Below, in pieces: positions 45,514 through 50,468 of a stretch of 50,468 nt of DNA. How positions within the stretch are numbered: the stretch's first letter is position 1; every line of letters begins with the position of its first letter. The DNA is from Stenotrophomonas daejeonensis (GTDB lineage: Bacteria; Pseudomonadota; Gammaproteobacteria; Xanthomonadales; Xanthomonadaceae), in the NCBI RefSeq assembly GCF_001431505.1, contig NZ_LDJP01000055.1:1-50468 (forward strand), given 5' to 3'. A program made the translations under genes and the position numbers. The notes under the pieces were generated by a model, which saw only the letters and a program-made list of their open reading frames with translations, made no database searches and was not told the origin of the DNA.

Positions 45514-46410
45514 TCAGTTGCCGTCGTCCAGCGACTCGGTGCGGATCTCGCCCTCGGACACCGGCTGGAAGCCCTGCTGCGGCGCGTTTTCGGCCGGGGT
45601 CGCCTGCAGCGGCTGGGTGACCGCGTCGTTGCCGGCCTGCGGCTGCGGCTCGCCGGACACGGTGACCGGCTGCGCGCGCGGCGCCGACGCGGCGACCGTG
45701 CCGCCCTGGGTGCCGCGCTTCTCGCGCGCGGCGTAGGTGGATTCCTCCAGGCGGTCGCGGAAGGCGACCACGTCGGCCGACGGCGCCGTGGTCAGCCGGC
45801 CCTCCAGGATCATCCGCGGGGTGATGCCCTGGCCGTAGGCGTCGAGGTTGGCGGCATCGTCGATCGACAGCACCGCGCCGTCCAGCGCCACCCCGGCGAA
45901 CAGGCCGCGGGCGCGCGACCACGACCAGATCTCGGCCTTGAGCTGGCCGTCGGTGGCTGCCGCGGCGCTGCGCCCGACCGGGCCGGCGGCCACGCCGGCG
46001 TCGGCGCCGAGGGTGAACTTGCCGTTGACGATGTTGTCCAGGCTGCGGTCATTGCGGAACACCAGGATCACGTCGGAGGACTGCACGCCGGCCTGGAAGC
46101 CGATGCTGCCGCCGGTGAGCTTGACGAACACCGGGTTGGACCAGCTGCCGTCGCTGCCCTTGACCGACATCAGGCCGTGGCCGCGGCGGCCGCCCACCAC
46201 CAGCCCGGCCTTGATGGTGTCGGGGATGACCAGGATCGCGCGGCCCTCGTCGAGCAGCTTGTCGGGGATGGCCTGCTCGGGGATCTCCTGGATCTCGCCG
46301 AGCACGCGCACGGCGTTGCGGGCGCGCTGGTCTTCCTGCGGCCCGGCCACGGCGCTGGCGGACAACAGGCTGGCGGACAACAGCAACACGAGGCACGGCA
46401 GGCGGCGCAT
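45514..46410 (-). CDS. SYLF (Ysc84-type) lipid-binding domain protein
   Basis: The 298-residue product has a signal peptide (about 1-23, ASAVAGPQ). A SYLF/Ysc84 domain (about 30-205) shows AILVIPDTIKAGLVVGGRRGHGLM, GGSIGFQAGVQSSDVILVF and DAGVAAGPVGRSAAAATD. The C-terminal 90 residues are Gln/Pro-rich and low in complexity. SYLF proteins bind lipids; in bacteria the role is largely unknown. The ATG at 46410 starts the signal peptide. It diverges from hemH across a 166-base gap holding two palindromes. It is 73 bases from tatA on the same strand and may form a separate transcript. Confidence 0.88.
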   Translation of the reverse strand: MRRLPCLVLLLSASLLSASAVAGPQEDQRARNAVRVLGEIQEIPEQAIPDKLLDEGRAILVIPDTIKAGLVVGGRRGHGLMSVKGSDGSWSNPVFVKLTGGSIGFQAGVQSSDVILVFRNDRSLDNIVNGKFTLGADAGVAAGPVGRSAAAATDGQLKAEIWSWSRARGLFAGVALDGAVLSIDDAANLDAYGQGITPRMILEGRLTTAPSADVVAFRDRLEESTYAAREKRGTQGGTVAASAPRAQPVTVSGEPQPQAGNDAVTQPLQATPAENAPQQGFQPVSEGEIRTESLDDGN

Positions 46411-46469
46411 GGCAGGCTCCAGAAGTCGGTGCACGGAAAGATAAAGCAAGTGCCCGAAATTAGTAGCGC

Positions 46470-46483
46470 GGCGATGAATCGCC
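46470..46483. repeat. Palindrome GGCGAT-GA-ATCGCC
   Basis: Perfect 6-bp arms around a 2-base centre, in the divergent region between the SYLF gene and hemH. The same GGCGAT...ATCGCC arms recur at 46501-46532. It could be a regulator site or a hairpin. Confidence 0.4.
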
Positions 46484-46500
46484 AGTGAGCGGGTCCGGCC

Positions 46501-46532
46501 GGCGATTGCCGCGACGAATCGTCGCGATCGCC
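46501..46532. repeat. Long nested palindrome upstream of hemH
   Basis: GGCGAT (46501-46506) pairs with ATCGCC (46527-46532), and inside it CGCGACGA (46510-46517) pairs with TCGTCGCG (46519-46526) around a single A, after a 3-base offset. It ends 44 bases before the hemH start and might be an operator or a leader hairpin. Confidence 0.45.
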
Positions 46533-46576
46533 ACCGCGGCGTCGCCGCCGTCGCCCGCACCTGCGAGAATGCGCGC

Positions 46577-47533
46577 ATGTCCGACGCACCCACCACCGCG
46601 CTGCTCGCGGTCAACCTAGGCACGCCCGAGACACCCACCGCGCCGGCGGTGCGTCGTTACCTCGCCGAATTCCTCGGCGACCCGCGCGTGGTTTCGATCC
46701 CGCCGCTGCTGTGGAAGCCGCTGCTGCACGGGCTGATCCTGCCGCTGCGCGGCGGCCGCTCGGCGCACAAGTACGCGCAGGTGTGGCTGCCGGAAGGCTC
46801 GCCGCTGGCGGTATACACCCGGCGCCTGGCCGAGGCGATGCAGCGCGAGCTGCCGCATTGGCGGGTGCGCGATGCGATGCGCTACGGCCAGCCGGCGCTG
46901 CGGCCGGCCTTGGACGCGCTGGCCGGCGAAGGCGTCGAGCGCATCGTGGTGCTGCCGCTGTACCCGCAGTATTCGACCACCACCACCGCCTCGGTCGAGG
47001 ACGTGGTGCGGGACTGGCAGGCCCGCCACCCGCAGGTGGAAGTGCGCACGGTCCATGACTATGCCGACGACCCGCGCTGGGTGGCGGCGGTGGCCGATTC
47101 GATCCGCGGTTACTGGCAGCGCAACGGCCGCGGCGACCGGCTGCTGTTCTCCTTCCACGGCATCCCGCAGCGGCTGGCCGATGCCGGCGACCCCTACCCG
47201 CAGCGCTGCGAGGCCAGCGCGCGCGCGATCGCCGCCGCGCTGGAACTGGGCGAGGGCGACTGGCAGTTGGCTTATCAGTCGCGCTTCGGCCGCGAGCGCT
47301 GGCTGCAGCCCTACGCCGAGCCGACGCTGTGGGCGCTGGCCGAGGGCGGCGCGAAGACCCTCGACGTGGCCTGCCCCGGCTTCGCCACCGACTGCCTGGA
47401 AACGCTGGAGGAAGTGGCGTTGGGCTTCACCGCCAGCGTGGCCCGGCACGGCGCGACGATGCGCTACATCCCCTGCCTGAACGACGCCCCCGAGCACGCC
47501 CTCGCACTGGCCGCGCTGGCACGGGACGCATGA
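46577..47533 (+). CDS. hemH: Ferrochelatase
   Basis: The 318-residue product inserts Fe2+ into protoporphyrin IX, the last step of protohaem synthesis, at the membrane-cytoplasm boundary. Key residues are His194 in SFHGIPQRL and Glu275 in [15 protein letters not shown], and the family's opening [10 protein letters not shown] is present. The ATG at 46577 gives the usual length. Its stop overlaps the start of the hydrolase gene (ATGA). Confidence 0.97.
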   Translation: MSDAPTTALLAVNLGTPETPTAPAVRRYLAEFLGDPRVVSIPPLLWKPLLHGLILPLRGGRSAHKYAQVWLPEGSPLAVYTRRLAEAMQRELPHWRVRDAMRYGQPALRPALDALAGEGVERIVVLPLYPQYSTTTTASVEDVVRDWQARHPQVEVRTVHDYADDPRWVAAVADSIRGYWQRNGRGDRLLFSFHGIPQRLADAGDPYPQRCEASARAIAAALELGEGDWQLAYQSRFGRERWLQPYAEPTLWALAEGGAKTLDVACPGFATDCLETLEEVALGFTASVARHGATMRYIPCLNDAPEHALALAALARDA

Positions 47534-48387
47534 CCACCGCGTTCGCGCTGGACCTCGGCGGACTGCACGTGGCCGGGCTGCGCGCCGGCACGCCCGGCGG
47601 GCTGCCGGTACTGGCCCTGCATGGCTGGCTGGACAACGCGGCCAGCTTCCTGCCGCTGGCCGGCCAGTTGCCGGAGCTGGACTGGGCGCTGCTCGACCTG
47701 CCGGGCCACGGCCTGAGCGGGCACCTGCCCGCCGATGCCGCCTACACCATGCCGCAGGCGATCGCGCAGACGCTGGCGATCATGGACGCACTGGGCTGGG
47801 CGCGTTGCGTGCTGCTCGGCCATTCGATGGGCGCGGCCATCGCCAGCCTGACCGCCGCGGTGGCGCCGCAGCGGGTGCGGGCGCTGGTCTGCATCGAGGC
47901 GCTCGGCGGGCTGGCCGCCCCGGCCGACGAAACCGTCACCCGGCTGCGCGCGCATCTGGCCGCGCTGGCGGCGCTGGGCGACAAGCAGCTGCGCGTGTTC
48001 GCCGACCTCGCCGCGCCGGTGCGCGCGCGGATGCAGGCCAACCAGCTGTCCGAAAGCTCGGCGCGGTTGTTGGTGGAACGCGGCGTGCGCCCGGTCGCGG
48101 GCGGCTGGAGCTGGTGCAGCGATCCGCGGCTGATGCTGCCGACCGCGGTGCGCATGACCGAGCCGCAGGTGCGCGACGTGGTCGCCGCCATCGAGTGCCC
48201 GGCGCAGGTGATCTATGCCACGCCGGCACAGGCGTATTTCCCCGAACCGGAGCGCAGCCAGCGCGCCGCCCTGCTGCGCCGCGGCCGCCTGCACACCCTG
48301 CCAGGCCACCACCACCTGCACATGGACCAGCCCGAGGCGGTGGCGGCGCTTGTCCGCAAGTTCCTGTCATCGGGAGACGTCGCGTAG
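47530..48387 (+). CDS. Alpha/beta hydrolase (SERHL-like)
   Basis: The 285-residue product is an alpha/beta hydrolase with the oxyanion-side [19 protein letters not shown], the nucleophile elbow GHSMGA (Ser99) and a His near the end ([12 protein letters not shown]). The strand that normally carries the catalytic Asp reads [11 protein letters not shown], so the acid is not obvious. The WSWCSDPRL segment resembles serine hydrolase-like (SERHL) proteins. Substrate unknown. The ATG overlaps the hemH stop. Its TAG stop lies in the GTAG that opens a SMAG repeat. Confidence 0.88.
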   Translation: MTTAFALDLGGLHVAGLRAGTPGGLPVLALHGWLDNAASFLPLAGQLPELDWALLDLPGHGLSGHLPADAAYTMPQAIAQTLAIMDALGWARCVLLGHSMGAAIASLTAAVAPQRVRALVCIEALGGLAAPADETVTRLRAHLAALAALGDKQLRVFADLAAPVRARMQANQLSESSARLLVERGVRPVAGGWSWCSDPRLMLPTAVRMTEPQVRDVVAAIECPAQVIYATPAQAYFPEPERSQRAALLRRGRLHTLPGHHHLHMDQPEAVAALVRKFLSSGDVA

Positions 48388-48450
48388 GTGCCGGGCTCGC
48401 CCGGCACGGCTTCATCGGGAAGGCCCCTGCGGGGCAAGCCCCGCAGCTAC
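48384..48450. repeat. SMAG-type paired palindrome, first of two, supplying a stop codon
   Basis: Starts GTAG and ends CTAC, with hairpins GTGCCGGGC-TC-GCCCGGCAC and CTGCGGGGC-AA-GCCCCGCAG. The GTAG at its left end contains the TAG stop of the hydrolase gene (48385-48387). Confidence 0.92.
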
Positions 48451-48465
48451 GGCCGGCACCTCCAC

Positions 48466-48533
48466 GTAGGTGCCGGGCTTGCCCGGCACGGCTTCATCGG
48501 GAAGGCCCCCTGCGGGGCAAGCCCCGCAGCTAC
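48466..48533. repeat. SMAG-type paired palindrome, second of two, supplying a stop codon
   Basis: Near-identical to the element at 48384-48450 and only 15 bases from it. Starts GTAG and ends CTAC. The CTA at 48530-48532 is the TAG stop of the metallopeptidase gene on the minus strand. Confidence 0.92.
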
Positions 48534-49312
48534 GGCAGCAGTTGCCGCAGGGTCGCCTTGAGCCGGCGCCCTTCCGCGCGCAGGTAGTCGCGCTCGGCGC
48601 GCCACTGCGGGAAACGCGCTTCCACCTCGGCCCAGAACGCCGGCGAGTGGTTGGCCTGCAGCAGGTGGCACAGCTCGTGGACCAGCACGTACTCGAACGC
48701 CGAAGGACGGGCCAGCGCCAGTGCCAGGTCCAGCGCCAGCGAGCCGTCCGGCGCCAGCGAGCCCCATTGCGAGGACATCACCTTCAGCCGCAACCGCGCC
48801 GGCGCGCGCGGCAGCCCCGGCAGGTAGCCGGGCAGCCAGCGGCCGACGTCGGCGCGCATCCGCGCTTCGAGGAATTCGCGCAGGGCGCGCCGGAACGCCG
48901 CCTCGCCGGCCCTTGCCGGCAACTGGACGACGATGCCGTCGGCATCGGCCTCGACCCGGGCGAAGCGCCCTTCCTGCCAGCGCAGCGGCAGCAGTTCGCC
49001 ACGCAGCGGCAGCAGGCCCGGTTCACGCAGCGTCAGCGACGGCGCCAGGTGGTCGCCCTGCAACCGTGTCAGTTGCTGCTGCAGCCATTGCCGGTGTTCC
49101 AGCAGGAAGCGTTCGCCCGCTACCAGGCTCGCCCGCGGCGGCATCGTCAGCCGCGCGCCGCGCTCGTCCACGCTGAGCTTGAGCCGGCGCGCGCGCGGGT
49201 CGCGCACGCGCAGCACCTCGATCTCGGCGTCGTCCAGCCGTAATCGCACCGTGTCGCGCTGGATCGACGGCGCGGCGGGGGCGGGTAGCAGGCGGCGGAA
49301 CAGGGAGGTCAT
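48530..49312 (-). CDS. YgjP/M48-type metallopeptidase
   Basis: The 260-residue product has the zinc motif HELCHLLQANHSPAFW, with two His and the Glu of HExxH plus a further His, as in YgjP-like DUF45/M48 proteins. A preceding segment (RLKVMSSQWGSLAPDGSLALDL) is also typical. Members are small cytosolic proteins thought to be metal-dependent peptidases, with little known of their targets. The ATG at 49312 gives the normal length. The stop codon comes from the CTAC end of a SMAG repeat, so the last residues may have been altered by its insertion. Confidence 0.88.
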   Translation of the reverse strand: MTSLFRRLLPAPAAPSIQRDTVRLRLDDAEIEVLRVRDPRARRLKLSVDERGARLTMPPRASLVAGERFLLEHRQWLQQQLTRLQGDHLAPSLTLREPGLLPLRGELLPLRWQEGRFARVEADADGIVVQLPARAGEAAFRRALREFLEARMRADVGRWLPGYLPGLPRAPARLRLKVMSSQWGSLAPDGSLALDLALALARPSAFEYVLVHELCHLLQANHSPAFWAEVEARFPQWRAERDYLRAEGRRLKATLRQLLP

Positions 49313-49343
49313 GCAACCAGCATACGACGGCGCAGGAGACCTT

Positions 49344-49415
49344 GTAGGAGCGCACCTTGGTGCGCGATGGGGCGTTGCCGGGAAAGCTTCATCGCGCGCC
49401 AAGGTGCGCTCCTAC
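49344..49415. repeat. SMAG-like paired palindrome (second subtype)
   Basis: Starts GTAG and ends CTAC. Its hairpins (GGAGCGCACCTTGGTGCGCG and CGCGCCAAGGTGCGCTCC) match the subtype at 32801-32872 rather than the CCGGGC/GCGGGGC subtype. It lies between the metallopeptidase start and the rdgC stop (49427). Confidence 0.85.
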
Positions 49416-49426
49416 GAGCAGCTGGC

Positions 49427-50335
49427 TCAGTTGTCGGCCTTGCTCAGCTTGAACGCCTGCTCCAGCAGCAGGAACAGCCGGCGGATCTCTCCGCTCTGCA
49501 GCGCGAAGCGCGCGTCCAGCTCGGCGCGGCGGCCTTCCTCGTCGATGTGTTCGAGCTGGTCCAGCGCGCCGTCGAGGAACTTGAGCTTGCGCACGATCAG
49601 GTCGTCGCCGAGCACGAACGAGAGGTTGTCCTCGAACACCAGCGCCAGCTTGGTGACCTGCTTGCCGGCATCGAGGTGCTTGTCGATCTCGTCACAGCGC
49701 AGCTCCTGGTGCTGGCACTTGACCACCGCGCCGCCCTCGGCCGGGTCCTTCATCTCGCACTCTTCGCCCAGGCTCAGGCCCTCGGGCAGCGGCTCGCCGG
49801 CGATCCATGCGGTCAGGATCGAGCGCGGCGCGACCTCGGCGTTCAGCGGCATCGCCGGGAAGCTGCCGAGCAGCCCGCGGATGTCGCTCATCACGTTCTC
49901 GCCGGTCTTGCGGCTGGAACTGTCCACGGCGACGTAGCCGTGCTGCAGGTCGAGGAAGGCATCGGTGCGCGAGCTCTTGACGAAGGCGCGCGGCAGCAAT
50001 TCGTGCAGCAGGTCGTCCTTCATCCGCTTGCGCTCGCGGCCGCCGGGCTTGCGCCCTTCCTTCTCCTCGATCTCTTCGAGCTTGCGCGCCAGCAGGTCGT
50101 TGACCACCGCGCCGGGCAGGATCTTGTCCTCGCCGCCGACGGTGAGCCACAACGCATCGCCGATGCGGTGCGAGAACTGCGCCTTCTCCTCGCGGCCGAA
50201 CGGCGAGATGAAGCCGCGCGAGGTCATTTCCAGCGGGCCGACCGGCTTGAGCACCACGTGCGGCAGCAGGGTATCGACTTCGGAAAAATCAACGGAGGTG
50301 GGGAAGCGGAAAAGCGTGAGGTTTTTGAAGAACAT
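49427..50335 (-). CDS. rdgC: Recombination-associated protein RdgC
   Basis: The 302-residue product matches RdgC in length and in its N-terminus MFFKNLTLFRFP. RdgC is a ring-shaped DNA-binding protein that limits RecA-dependent recombination and is found in many Gammaproteobacteria and Betaproteobacteria. Further family stretches include GFISPFGREEKAQFSHRIGDALWL, ILPGAVVNDLLARKLEEIEEKEGRK and VDSSSRKTGENVMSDIRGLLGSFP. The ATG at 50335 gives the canonical N-terminus even though no strong ribosome binding site precedes it. Confidence 0.97.
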   Translation of the reverse strand: MFFKNLTLFRFPTSVDFSEVDTLLPHVVLKPVGPLEMTSRGFISPFGREEKAQFSHRIGDALWLTVGGEDKILPGAVVNDLLARKLEEIEEKEGRKPGGRERKRMKDDLLHELLPRAFVKSSRTDAFLDLQHGYVAVDSSSRKTGENVMSDIRGLLGSFPAMPLNAEVAPRSILTAWIAGEPLPEGLSLGEECEMKDPAEGGAVVKCQHQELRCDEIDKHLDAGKQVTKLALVFEDNLSFVLGDDLIVRKLKFLDGALDQLEHIDEEGRRAELDARFALQSGEIRRLFLLLEQAFKLSKADN

Positions 50336-50370
50336 GCGATGACCGGAAAGGAGAAAGGATGTGGGCTTTC

Positions 50371-50391
50371 CCTTCTCCCTCCGGGAGAAGG
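50371..50391. repeat. CCTTCTCCC/GGGAGAAGG hairpin upstream of rdgC
   Basis: A 9-bp perfect stem with a 3-base loop, followed by GTGCCCGAAGGGCGGATGAGGG. This sequence type is a common interspersed intergenic repeat in Xanthomonadaceae genomes, by recollection. The left edge of the window (1-120) has a related C/T- and G/A-rich pattern. The final 70 bases hold no gene. Confidence 0.6.
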
Positions 50392-50468
50392 TGCCCGAAG
50401 GGCGGATGAGGGGCGAGCGGAGTCAGTGAGGTCTGAACCATCGTGCTGTTTCTTATCAACATCTGCCA

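Noticed and set aside
48384..48533. A possible CRISPR array
   Set aside because: Only two palindromic copies are present, with the GTAG/CTAC ends of SMAG elements and no spacers or cas genes.

Overview
The window is GC-rich, densely packed chromosomal DNA from a gammaproteobacterium of the Xanthomonadaceae, most likely Stenotrophomonas or a close relative. Three things point there: core genes of Xanthomonadaceae type (rsmG, glyQS, tatABC, hemH, rdgC, tamAB), a DPP7/DAP BII-like S46 dipeptidyl-peptidase, and many roughly 70-bp paired palindromes that begin GTAG and end CTAC, which match the SMAG (GTAG) repeats described in Stenotrophomonas maltophilia. I see no tRNA, rRNA, insertion sequence, prophage or CRISPR array, and no gap between genes longer than 300 bases.

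Layout. 1-5.8 kb (minus strand): rsmG, then a symporter-like hybrid histidine kinase preceded by a second membrane histidine kinase. 5.9-9.3 kb (plus): a tandem pair of TPR membrane proteins related to diguanylate cyclases; the first has lost its GGDEF domain and the second has a degenerate active-site motif. 9.3-22.6 kb (minus): a three-gene operon encoding a ~2,940-residue secreted protein built of DUF11 and SdrD_B-like domains, a 1,125-residue predicted outer-membrane barrel with an N-terminal Ig/invasin-like region, and an OmpA-family peptidoglycan-binding protein. Two tandem OmpR-type response regulators with no adjacent kinase lie directly upstream (22.8-24.5 kb). 24.7-32.7 kb (minus): an S46 dipeptidyl-peptidase, then tamB and tamA. 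32.9-33.9 kb (minus): a HEPN/nucleotidyltransferase pair. 34.1-37.0 kb (plus): a five-gene group of two small membrane proteins, a GTP cyclohydrolase I, a thiol peroxiredoxin-like protein and an ECF-type sigma factor. 37.1-40.2 kb (minus): glyS and glyQ. 40.3-43.9 kb (plus): an orphan GspE/PilB-type ATPase, a class I glutamine amidotransferase and a BPSS1780-like membrane protein. 44.0-46.4 kb (minus): tatC, tatB, tatA and a SYLF-domain lipoid-binding protein. 46.6-48.4 kb (plus): hemH and an alpha/beta hydrolase. 48.5-50.3 kb (minus): a YgjP-type metallopeptidase and rdgC.

The most interesting block is 9.3-24.5 kb. The giant repeat protein has no recognisable anchor or autotransporter domain of its own, yet it is translationally coupled to a barrel and followed by a cell-wall-binding OmpA protein. 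This suggests a dedicated surface-display apparatus, possibly controlled by the two adjacent response regulators: a CTCTCATT direct repeat with 10-bp period, of the kind OmpR-family regulators bind, lies in the operon's upstream region. Secondary points of interest are the folE-peroxiredoxin-sigma operon with no recognisable anti-sigma factor, the decaying GGDEF pair, and SMAG repeats whose GTAG/CTAC ends supply the stop codons of four genes.
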